A stretch of DNA of 64,000 bases from positions 124,001 through 188,000 of the forward strand of contig NZ_CP192260.1 in assembly GCF_050574275.1 (NCBI RefSeq). Reading direction: 5' to 3'. Both the position numbers and the translations under genes were made by a program. The first letter of the stretch is position 1. Each line of letters starts with the position of its first letter. Source of the DNA: Virgibacillus_F flavescens (lineage in GTDB: Bacteria; Bacillota; Bacilli; Bacillales; Amphibacillaceae). Below are positions 25,523 through 34,200 of this stretch, one piece after another. The notes beneath the pieces are model-generated. The model was not told the DNA's origin and did no database searches. It worked only from the letters and a program-made list of their open reading frames with translations.

Positions 25523-26275
25523 TTACTTAATTTCTTTATATCTGAAAATCAAACTTCCAAGTGTCCCGAGTACTAGTGATGTCAGGATCGGTACAACTAT
25601 GAATGTTAACACATCGTCACCGTTCCAATTACCGATCTGATCAATGGTTAATATAGATCCATGTGACATAAATATAGAATGTGTAATCATAGGTTCCAGG
25701 AATGGAACTTTAGCACGTAAAAAATCCAGCAGGCTATCAATTGACGCAAGGAATAGAAGCAGAAATGCTATCGTTTTTCCACTATCAGCAAATATGACCG
25801 AAAAAAGTGCCATAATGGAAGCGTAAGCTGTTCCGTACAGGGAAATTAGTCCAATTGTCCGGAGATAATACGTCCAGTCCGGCCAGACATAGAATCCTAT
25901 ATAACCTGCACTGGCAACCATCATAAAAATCGGTAATATTAGTAAGATGATAATGGAGCCAATCGAAAACACTGTGAGCTTAGCAAAATATATTTTTACT
26001 CTGCTATGACCAGAAGAAGCGATACTTTTCATTGTTCCCATCGAAAATTCACTTGCGATAAAGAACCCTGCTAATATTGCCGGCAGCAGGCTTACTATAT
26101 CACTATTGATTGCTAGAATAAAACCCCGATAAAAGTCATTTTCATTAGGTGAGTCAGAAATCCCAATTCTATCGAGAGGATACAAAACAGAAAAAACAAT
26201 TAATAGCCCTGTAAGAACCCAAAAAGTTCTATCTTTTCTTAATTTATACCATTCTGTCTTCAAAAGGTTACCCAT
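25523..26275 (-). CDS. ABC-2 type transporter permease
   Basis: A 250-residue permease with six hydrophobic segments, starting GNLLKTEWYKLRKDRTFWVL, the usual ABC2 peptide-antibiotic exporter N-terminus. The ATG at 26275 overlaps the stop of the ATPase gene by 8 bases (ATGGGTAA), so the longer frame to 26344 is rejected. With the ATPase it forms a BcrAB/lantibiotic-immunity-like exporter. The substrate cannot be told. Confidence 0.9.
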   Translation of the reverse strand: MGNLLKTEWYKLRKDRTFWVLTGLLIVFSVLYPLDRIGISDSPNENDFYRGFILAINSDIVSLLPAILAGFFIASEFSMGTMKSIASSGHSRVKIYFAKLTVFSIGSIIILLILPIFMMVASAGYIGFYVWPDWTYYLRTIGLISLYGTAYASIMALFSVIFADSGKTIAFLLLFLASIDSLLDFLRAKVPFLEPMITHSIFMSHGSILTIDQIGNWNGDDVLTFIVVPILTSLVLGTLGSLIFRYKEIK

Positions 26276-27191
26276 TATGAATACCCCCGATGCGGTTTGC
26301 AAAGTAGGTTTCCAAATCTTCACCCATTGGCATAAATTGTTCAATCACCAAACCCTGATCGGTCAAAATTTTTGAAACTTTCCCCGGTACGTCTACAAAA
26401 GCAGATAACTTAATCGATCCATCTGGCATAACTTCAAAGTCCTGCGTTACTAGCTGTCTTTCCATAACAGTTGCAGCTTTTTTTGGATTATCCACTTTAA
26501 TATGCAAGTATTGCTGGCATTTTTCATTTAGTTCTTTTGCAGAGTACTGCTCCAGCAACACACCTTCGTGAATGATGCCATAATGAGTCGCTAATAAATG
26601 AAGCTCGCTTAAAATATGACTTGAAATTAAAATCGTAATTCCATACTCCTGATTCAGCCTTTTTAATAATTCTCGTATTTCGACTACTCCCATTGGGTCT
26701 AGACCATTGATTGGTTCATCGAGAAGCAGGAATTCAGGGTCACCCAGCAGTGCAATGGCTAGCCCAAGACGCTGCTTCATTCCTAGAGAAAAATTCTTGG
26801 CTTTCTTTTTCCCGGTATTCTGCAGACCTACTAACTCAAGCGTTCTATCAATAGATTCTTTACCAGGTATTCCTTTTAACAGCCGATGTGTTTCTAAATT
26901 TTCAGCAGCAGTCATATTCGGGTATAATGCAGGACCTTCAATGATTGTCCCAATTCGTTTTCTTGTGCTTGTTAAAGCATTTGCATCATTTTCCCCGAAT
27001 AACTCAAACGTCCCGATTGTTGAATAGGCAAGACCAGTTATGAGGCGGATAAACGTTGATTTTCCAGCTCCATTTTGACCAATAAAACCATAAATAGAAC
27101 CTTTTTTAATCGATAAATCAACTTTATCAACTGCCATTTTATTTTGATATTTCTTACATAATTGGTTCGTTTTAAGCACATACTCATTCAT
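26268..27191 (-). CDS. ABC transporter ATP-binding protein
   Basis: A 307-residue ATPase with Walker A GQNGAGKST (38-46), signature FSLGMKQRL near 134-142, Walker B LLLDEP near 157 and H-loop ISSHILSE. The extra C-terminal 90 residues fit the bacitracin/lantibiotic resistance exporters (BcrA type). GGGAGGAAAAACGGA precedes the ATG. A candidate regulated promoter lies 100-160 bases upstream, after the response regulator gene. Confidence 0.93.
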   Translation of the reverse strand: MNEYVLKTNQLCKKYQNKMAVDKVDLSIKKGSIYGFIGQNGAGKSTFIRLITGLAYSTIGTFELFGENDANALTSTRKRIGTIIEGPALYPNMTAAENLETHRLLKGIPGKESIDRTLELVGLQNTGKKKAKNFSLGMKQRLGLAIALLGDPEFLLLDEPINGLDPMGVVEIRELLKRLNQEYGITILISSHILSELHLLATHYGIIHEGVLLEQYSAKELNEKCQQYLHIKVDNPKKAATVMERQLVTQDFEVMPDGSIKLSAFVDVPGKVSKILTDQGLVIEQFMPMGEDLETYFANRIGGIHNG

Positions 27192-27286
27192 TCCGTTTTT
27201 CCTCCCTAATTCTTACTTTTACAACATGTAAAAAAGGATTAACGTTCTCGTTCAAAATCCACTTTTTTCATATTGAACACACTTTT

Positions 27287-27349
27287 ATTATAAGAAGGAA
27301 AACATAAGAGAAACTTAAGATAAGTCTTAAGAAAACCTTAAGTTTTAAG
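27287..27349 (-). promoter_or_regulatory. Regulated promoter with CTTAAG repeats before the ABC operon
   Basis: A TATAAT -10 stands at 27292-27287 (minus strand). Upstream, where a -35 would be, TTAAG units repeat at 27314, 27326, 27337 and about 27345, spaced 11, 12 and about 8 bases. The two-component regulator encoded next door belongs to the OmpR family, which binds direct repeats of about one helical turn beside a poor -35. The distal repeats overlap the 3' end of the regulator gene. Confidence 0.6.
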
Positions 27350-28030
27350 ACGATACCCCATTCCCCATACCGTTTCAATATACACTTCATTTGGATTTGC
27401 TTTCGAGAGCTTATTTCTTAAATTACTCATATGAACATTAATCGTATTATCATCCCCATAGAATTCTTCATTCCAAACGTTCTCGAAAACATTAGCTTTT
27501 GAGAACACTTTCTTAGGTGAAGACATCAGCAGAAACAATATTTTAAATTCCCGTGCTGTAAGATTTAGCTCATTTCCATTCACAGACACCTTTTTTTCAT
27601 CTGGATCAATTACGAGATCTTTGTATTGAAGCTGATTACGTATTAGCAAATCCCCCATATTCCGGTATCTTCTTAAGCAGGAATCGACTCTTGCAGAGAC
27701 CTCTTCTATATGGAAAGGTTTCGAAATATAGTCATCGGCACCTGCCCTTAAAGCATCTATTTTGGTTTGCGTTTCCAGCTTTGCAGAAATAATAATGATA
27801 GGAATCTGACTTTCTTCCGTTACTTTCCTAAGAATTTCTTCACCTGACAAACCAGGAAGCATCAAATCAAGCAGGACCATATCCCATTTTTGAGAATCTA
27901 AATAAATTACCGCCTCCGTGCCAGAATAGGCAGGTTTAGGCGCATAGCCGTTTTTGCTGACAATATTACAAAGCAAGCGATTAATATCTGGATCATCTTC
28001 AACTATTAAAATATTTACTGAATTATTCAT
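27338..28030 (-). CDS. OmpR-family response regulator
   Basis: A 230-residue regulator from the ATG at 28030; a GTG at 28045 is also in frame. The receiver domain has the acidic pocket VEDD and phosphorylation site Asp in LLDLMLPG (residue 55), and the C-terminal winged helix has ARVDSCLRRYRN...VNGNELNLTAREFKILF and the WG(M)GYRL ending. It is paired with the kinase at 24605 and separated from the ABC genes by 146 bases that hold the candidate binding repeats. GAGGATGAATGGG precedes the chosen start. Confidence 0.92.
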   Translation of the reverse strand: MNNSVNILIVEDDPDINRLLCNIVSKNGYAPKPAYSGTEAVIYLDSQKWDMVLLDLMLPGLSGEEILRKVTEESQIPIIIISAKLETQTKIDALRAGADDYISKPFHIEEVSARVDSCLRRYRNMGDLLIRNQLQYKDLVIDPDEKKVSVNGNELNLTAREFKILFLLMSSPKKVFSKANVFENVWNEEFYGDDNTINVHMSNLRNKLSKANPNEVYIETVWGMGYRLKT

Positions 28031-28133
28031 CCCATTCATCCTCACAATTATTATCTTTATCTTTCATTGAAATAAGATGAAAGTCAAGGGATTGGAGAAT
28101 GAAATGTTATTTATGTAGGTTAGTTTCTTCTGT

Positions 28134-28163
28134 TTGACATATCGAATAAATGCGATATATAAT
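28134..28163 (+). promoter_or_regulatory. Promoter with embedded ArsR-type palindrome
   Basis: TTGACA (28134-28139), 18-base spacer, TATAAT (28158-28163). The spacer carries the inverted repeat ATATCG-N8-CGATAT (28139-28144 and 28153-28158), a good autorepression operator for the adjacent ArsR gene. The ATG at 28171 is where transcription should start, so the message may be leaderless. Confidence 0.75.
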
Positions 28164-28170
28164 TTGGACT

Positions 28171-28485
28171 ATGGAACCTATCGATGTATTCAAAGCGTTA
28201 TCTAACAAAACTCGACTTAACATTTTACATTGGCTGAAGGAACCGGAGAAGCATTTTCCTAAACAAGGCGCTCACCTGCCAACGGAGGTAAGTTATAAAG
28301 GGGGAGTATGTGTAGGAGACATTCAAGAAAAAGCCGAATCCTCTCAATCTACGGTATCTCTTTACTTAAATATGATGCAAAAAGCTGGTCTTCTTGAATC
28401 TGTTCGTTACGGTCAATGGACGTACTATCGAAGAAATGAAGAAGCCATTCGTCAGTTTGCTGAATATCTTAGAACAGAAATCTAA
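28171..28485 (+). CDS. ArsR-family repressor
   Basis: A 104-residue winged-helix repressor starting MEPIDVFKALSNKTRLNILHWL, with recognition region DIQEKAESSQSTVSLYLNMMQKAGLLE near 45-72 and YYRRNEEAI in the wing. It has one cysteine (GGVCVGD) and no CxC metal site, so the ligand may not be a metal. The ATG at 28171 is chosen although it lacks a ribosome site, because the -10 ends 7 bases before it; the in-frame ATG at 28150 lies within the promoter. The downstream transporter pair is the likely target. Confidence 0.85.
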   Translation: MEPIDVFKALSNKTRLNILHWLKEPEKHFPKQGAHLPTEVSYKGGVCVGDIQEKAESSQSTVSLYLNMMQKAGLLESVRYGQWTYYRRNEEAIRQFAEYLRTEI

Positions 28486-28570
28486 GCTGGTTGATTTCTG
28501 TTTTTTTATGAAACCATATATCGATTATTCTAGATATTTAAAAATACAGGTATCAAGGGGGACTCATTTA

Positions 28571-28999
28571 ATGCGTTACATCTCATATATTTTAGCTTTA
28601 TTAGCCGGCGCAGCGCTTAGTTTTGAAGGAGCTATTTATGGTGAATTAGGGGAAACGATCGGAAAGCTCGAAACAAGTTTTTATAACTTCTTTGTGGGAT
28701 CAATTATCCTAGGATTATTATGGCTTTTCTTTGGAAAAGGTAAACTTTCCTATGCCACTGAAGCACCTAAATGGACACTGCTTGGTGGTTTCTTGGGGGC
28801 AGTTTATTTAACATCTATTGTAATTAGTGTTCCATTCGTTGGAGTCGGAATCACTATGGTTGCAGTAATTATTGGCCAATTAGTAATGAGTATGGTAATT
28901 GAACATTATGGTTGGTTTGGAATCAGGAAACTTAGAATCAATAAAGAAAAAATATTAGCTGTTATTTCAATGATTATAGCACTTGTTTTAGTTTACTAG
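28571..28999 (+). CDS. YdcZ-type (DUF606) small DMT transporter, subunit 1
   Basis: A 142-residue membrane protein with five hydrophobic helices. ALLAGAALSFEGAIYGELGE at the start and GVGITMVAVIIGQLVMSMVIEHYGWFG near the end are typical of the YdcZ half-size DMT transporters. Start ATG follows CAAGGGGGACTCATTTA. It is followed 11 bases later by a homologue, so the two likely form a dimer in the membrane. The substrate is unknown. Confidence 0.87.
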   Translation: MRYISYILALLAGAALSFEGAIYGELGETIGKLETSFYNFFVGSIILGLLWLFFGKGKLSYATEAPKWTLLGGFLGAVYLTSIVISVPFVGVGITMVAVIIGQLVMSMVIEHYGWFGIRKLRINKEKILAVISMIIALVLVY

Positions 29000-29010
29000 G
29001 AGGTCTAAAC

Positions 29011-29475
29011 ATGGGTATATTAATGGTTCTATTCACCTTTTTAGGTGGTATCACATTAAGCGCACAATCGGCTATAAATGGTACATTCAGTCGTAAAGCA
29101 GGAACAATCGAAACTACACTTTTAACTTTTCTAACCGGCACAATGTTTCTAGCAATTTTTCTTCTTTTTTTTGGTCAGGGAAATGTGCTTGCCATCCTGG
29201 AAGTGCCTAAATGGCAGTTAAGCGCCGTATTTTTAGGAGTCTTGTTTTTACTTTTCATTATTGCCGCCGTTCCTAAAATCGGGGTGATTGCAACCAATAT
29301 TACCGTTATCATTGGTCAACTTGTAATCGGCATTGTTATTGACCATTTCGGCTGGTTCGATAGTATAGTAATTCCTTTAGATATGAAACGTTCTTTTGCA
29401 TTACTATTTATGATAATTGCTCTTTATTATATCTATAAGGGAAATAAACGATCCAGTGAAGAAGCCTCAGATTGA
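29011..29475 (+). CDS. YdcZ-type (DUF606) small DMT transporter, subunit 2
   Basis: A 154-residue paralogue of the preceding gene: GGITLSAQSAINGTFSRKAG at the start and IGVIATNITVIIGQLVIGIVIDHFGWF in the second half. Five helices; the C-terminus is charged (KGNKRSSEEASD). GGAGGTCTAAAC lies before the start. The operon ArsR-YdcZ-YdcZ ends with a terminator. Confidence 0.87.
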   Translation: MGILMVLFTFLGGITLSAQSAINGTFSRKAGTIETTLLTFLTGTMFLAIFLLFFGQGNVLAILEVPKWQLSAVFLGVLFLLFIIAAVPKIGVIATNITVIIGQLVIGIVIDHFGWFDSIVIPLDMKRSFALLFMIIALYYIYKGNKRSSEEASD

Positions 29476-29492
29476 TATAATGAGTTAATAAA

Positions 29493-29525
29493 AAACTGCA
29501 GTCATAATATGAGTGCAGTTTTTTT
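29493..29525 (+). terminator. Terminator of the YdcZ operon
   Basis: AAACTGCA and TGCAGTTT pair across a loop containing GTCATAATATGAG and run into TTTTTT. Confidence 0.8.
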
Positions 29526-29531
29526 AGTTAG

Positions 29532-29618
29532 TTACAAACTTTTCTCGAGTACTGCCACACACTCAACATGCGTGGAGTGCTGACTGTAGAAAAATGATGT
29601 TTTAAAATGTAGTGGTGT
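29532..29618 (-). pseudogene. rlmCD: Leftover 3' end of a 23S rRNA uracil-5-methyltransferase gene
   Basis: The minus-strand frame ends SQHSTHVECVAVLEKSL and stops at 29532. THVECVAVLEK is the conserved C-terminus of the RlmCD/RumA 23S rRNA (uracil-5-)-methyltransferases. Only about 20 codons are recognisable; upstream the similarity is lost and the frame is closed at 29619. The fragment lies at the junction between backbone and accessory DNA. Its open end faces the accessory DNA, as expected when an element inserts at the 3' end of the gene and the intact copy sits at the far end. Confidence 0.75.
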
Positions 29619-30190
29619 TCACCTTAATTTTGTCTAATCTTTCAAGGATAATTACAATACCAATATTAAAAATAATATGGAATTATTATTGATATCAATT
29701 TAAATTGGGAAAGTGTAAATTAGTAAGATTCACTTTTTATCTTTTAAAATAAAAAAACGAAAATTCAAATATAAAATGTTTCATACATTTCACATGATTT
29801 TTCGATATTCCGAGCAAAATATAGAGTTGTTACCCAGCCATTTTCCGATAGCTGGGCTCCAGAAAGGTTCTTTTCTTAAAAAACTTTAAGAAAAGGTGTT
29901 CATAGGTAAATAATACCATTAAAAATTTGCATTCGTCAATACATTGTAGCCATAGTTTAGTACCCTATCCCAACACTTGATATTCCACATTAAATGTACC
30001 TAAATTTGCATAGCAAATTGAATGGTATTTATAGTGATATTTGTAATTAAGAATAAAAGAGCACCTATTAAACAATCGCGTCTGATTGTTTAATAAAAGA
30101 AACGTTATAAAACACTTACTATGGGGGTGGAAAAGATATCTGGTAAACATTATATAAAGAATCCAGTTGCAAATTAGATTAGAGCTTATA
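29619..30190. other. Spacer at the left island boundary
   Basis: No gene seen; very A+T-rich. It holds two hairpins: CCCAGC/GCTGGG (29833-29838, 29851-29856) and CTTTTCTTA/TAAGAAAAG (29870-29878, 29887-29895). Either could be a terminator or part of an attachment region. Confidence 0.5.
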
Positions 30191-31081
30191 TTATTTCAAA
30201 TCGTTGGATATACTGTTTGCTCTATTATTGATTCTTTTTATAGTTTCTTTAACACAATTTCTTATTTCTTCTTTTTCCAATGGCATTGGGTACAATAATG
30301 ACTGATTTTCAAATAAAGGTTTTCCTACAATTTTTTCATTTTCAATGAAATAATAATCAGTTAAATGGTACACCTTTTGATTTTTGATAAACCATTCTTT
30401 CCATTCACTTACTTTTTCCAACTTGATTTCTTCTTGATTTTCCCCAATGTAATATATCAAATTTTGATTAGTATCAATGCAATTTTGTATCTTATCAATC
30501 ATTAGATTCAGGTAATCTTTAACGTCATCTAAACATCCTTTAACTGAATTAAAAGGATAATCAGGGCATGGCATAAAATTTGCTATGCTATCGCAAATAT
30601 TCGAGAGTTCTCTAAACTCAGGAAATTCTTTTAATAAAGTTGGGATTTTTTCTTGATGGATATTTTTAGATGAAGATATTTTTTCACCAAATTTCTTTTT
30701 ACTTAGCGGAAACTTTCCCCACCTCTCTGTATCAGGATTCCAAGAACAATACATTATATTATAATCATTGTCAAAAGAGTACATAGAATCCGTGCATTTA
30801 TTTCTGCTTGCACTGCTATATGTCCAATTGTTTTCTTCAGATAGTTTAACCAACGCACATGTGAATGTTCCCCAAAAAGAATTTTTAATATCTTTAGAAA
30901 CATTCACCCAACCCAACCTAGAAAAAACCATGTCTGCTAAGATGCTATTTTCATAATCTCCTTTACCTAATTCATATCTTTTCATTATTCTTTCAAATGA
31001 ATTAGGTAATGAAGCAATATTTTTTTCTACCCACAATTTTATATCAAAATGAAGTAAATTTTTAAAAATTATATGGTTCAT
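30191..31081 (-). CDS. Unknown soluble protein next to the STAND NTPase
   Basis: A 296-residue protein that I do not recognise. The ATG at 31081 has GGAAGGTGG upstream. It is rich in aromatic and charged residues, with NNWTYSSASRNKCTDSMYSFDNDYNIMY and MPCPDYPFNSVKGCLDDVKDYLNLMIDKIQ as distinctive segments, and has no membrane helix or signal. It lies 128 bases downstream of the large STAND gene on the same strand, so it could be cotranscribed, but the spacing leaves this open. Confidence 0.7.
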   Translation of the reverse strand: MNHIIFKNLLHFDIKLWVEKNIASLPNSFERIMKRYELGKGDYENSILADMVFSRLGWVNVSKDIKNSFWGTFTCALVKLSEENNWTYSSASRNKCTDSMYSFDNDYNIMYCSWNPDTERWGKFPLSKKKFGEKISSSKNIHQEKIPTLLKEFPEFRELSNICDSIANFMPCPDYPFNSVKGCLDDVKDYLNLMIDKIQNCIDTNQNLIYYIGENQEEIKLEKVSEWKEWFIKNQKVYHLTDYYFIENEKIVGKPLFENQSLLYPMPLEKEEIRNCVKETIKRINNRANSISNDLK

Positions 31082-31229
31082 TCTTACATTACCACCTTCC
31101 ACTCACATTAAATTATTATATTTGGTTCTTACTACAAACTTTTTAATTACATATTAGTTAAACAAGGCATCATAGCTTCCTTCTTCTACAACAATGCGAA
31201 ATGAATGTTCCATAATATGGCCAAAATAA

Positions 31230-34200
31230 TCATCTCTGCATTAGTTCAAAGCTAAGTTTCCTAGCTGAACCTATCTGTTTTTCGAACATCAAATCCCATA
31301 TATCAAGGCATTCCTTAGCAATTTTCATCATTTGGGGTTCAGTCAAGCCGCAACTCTCATCATATAAGCCGATAATTAATTTGGAAATTTCATCCTCTGC
31401 TCCCCATGGTTCCATCTGTTTATCTGAGCTTCTAATGACGCTGTAACTTAAATCAAATATTAAATCTGAAAAGTATACTATTGACTCTACAGATTTTTCA
31501 ATATACTCATTGAAGGTGTAAGCAATCCTTCTCGAAAATTTAGACTTTAGAACTTGATGCAGGAACTCTTTATCTCTTTCCATATCTATAAGATTATCGT
31601 ACAACAGTCTTGTTATTGAACTTTCTAAATCATAATCGTACTCATTAAACTTCAGTATCAGTTCCTTTGCTCTTTCTACATATTTCTCCATTTCAAAATA
31701 CTGTACAGTCATTAACATTATTGATTGGGCTTGCTCTTCCTTTAATACAGAAACATCTTTGAATACTTCTTTAAACTCTCCTTTTTGAATATACATCTCT
31801 GTAAGAGCGTAAGAGCCAACCTTAATTAACTCATCATCTTCTGATTCAAAACAATTTATAATGATATCCATTACTTCTTCTTTATATTTTTCATATAGCA
31901 TAAAAAACATGTTTTTAGAATTATGAAAGACGGCATTTCTAATATCACTACGATAAAGTTTGATGATATTCCCCATGGTCCACTCTTTATTAATATTATA
32001 GCATGGCCAAAGCGCATAAAGACTTGCATGTTGAACAGCCGGATTTGGATCCAAGGTCAATGCAACAATAGTATCTTTGAATTCTTTAAAGAGAGCAACA
32101 TCTTTCCATAACAAGCATCCGATAGCTCTTGCTGCATTCCCTCTTACACAATTTATAGCATTACTTTGTAGCATACCCACACTAAGCATCTCATTATCAG
32201 TTCCATTGGTTACCACTGGCTGACCAACCTCCGGATTAATGTGATTAATTGCAATATCCTTTATTGATTCTATAACATTTGCTGACCATTTTTCTTCATA
32301 ATGATCCGAAACAATGTTACAAAAAGAGCTAGCTCTATATGAATCATTGCTTGGTGGATATTTTTCTAGCAATTTCTCAAGCAAACTACTTGGGACTAAA
32401 TTCAAATGCTCACTTGTTGAAATACCGGAATATAATGCATCAACAAAATTATCATGAATATTTCCACTAACATTTAATACTAGTGAAACCATTCTCAGTG
32501 GTTCTTTTCCAGCTACTCTAGTAAAGCTCGACGAAAACTGATTAAGAGAATTTTCAATAATCCCTCCTACTACCTCCCTCCAGGATCCTCTATCAGGAAC
32601 TGTGTCCAATTTCTTTGATTTTAATATTTTCAACCAACTACTATCACTTAATTCCTTGCCGTCTACAGGAGAACGTACCCATCCCCCATGACCACTACTA
32701 TTTCTGAACCTAGAGCTTCTTCCGTGGAACCTTCGATCCAACACTCTTTTTAAATCTAGTGCCTCTTTGTTCAATTGCTCATCCGGTAAAGCTGCAAGTA
32801 TTTCATGCTGAAAGTCTCCCCAAAAGGACCAATATACTGTACTCCCGTTTTTTTCACTATTATATTGAATTCTGTGCTTATATCTTTCAATAGCATCTGA
32901 AGGACAATACATAATAACTTCATTTAAAAACTGTTTCCTTATATCATAATCACATTTTTTAAAGTGCTTGTTTAGTATCTCTATAGAATGATGCAATTCA
33001 TCATTACTTCCTTCAACAAACATATTCGACTCTATATCTTTTACAAGATAACGAATTACTTGGTTGCTGTTTGATATCGGTAAGTGCTTTAATCCGTCAA
33101 GAATAAATTCGTTGAATAGAGTATACCCTTTTCCCATAAACCTTTTATATAGATTCCAGAATAATTCAGGATCTTGCTTTATCAATGCAACATTAGCTTT
33201 CTTTATTATATTTATGATTGTCCTTTCAATATTCTTATTATATTTTGACCGACTGCCCCAGTCGCTGTACCCAATTGCATAGTCTGAATCCATTGGTACC
33301 AAGGACAAAAGTTTCTCCAACACCTGCACGGCATTTTTCACTAAAAATTCAGCATCACTATCTAAGTACTCTTCTTCATAACGGAAAAATCTATTACCTT
33401 TCTTACTTTTGATTTCGTACATGAGAGTAATTATGTCTATAGCTCTCATCTCGAATCCTTTAAATAAAGACTTAATGTCCAGATAAGTTTCCATATGTTC
33501 TGGAAACTTATTATAGACTTTCATTCTAAGCTCAAATACATCATCACTATCCTCTAAAACATCAAACGGAAAGCAGCGTAACCACTGAGAATCTTCATGT
33601 TTAGAGTTAAATATATACTTCTCTATAAATACAACGTCAGCACTTGTAAGCTTACCTCTTATACTTTGAAATAGACTTATAACAACATTTTTCTTGTCTT
33701 TAGCTAACCATTTATCTAAGATTCCGCTTTCTCTCAATGTACCAATATATACTTGATTGCCTTGTATAACATTAGATACAATATGAACACCAAATCTTTC
33801 ATCACTGGTTAATTCTAAAACAACTTTTTTCACTGCCTCTGATGGTCCAATAATCTGATTAAGCAACTCTAAAAATACAAACTTAAAAGAAAACCGTATA
33901 GAAGAAGCTTTTAAAATCTGTTTACCAATAGTAAGAAACTCATCTTCTGAATACTCATGCAAGCTTTGCATAAACATTTGCATCTGGTATCTTTTTGTTG
34001 GTGTTTGCTTCTCCTTACTACCAACTACCTGAATAATACTAGTTCCTTGCAAGTAGCTAATAAGCATTTTTTCAGCAAGGAAACAATCATATATTGATTG
34101 ATGGATAAAAGAGATTATGCTTAACGTTCCAATATCTTGCTTAACGGTAAATCCACTAGATACTAGAAAATCTATAGTAGAGAGATTGATACTGAGTTCT

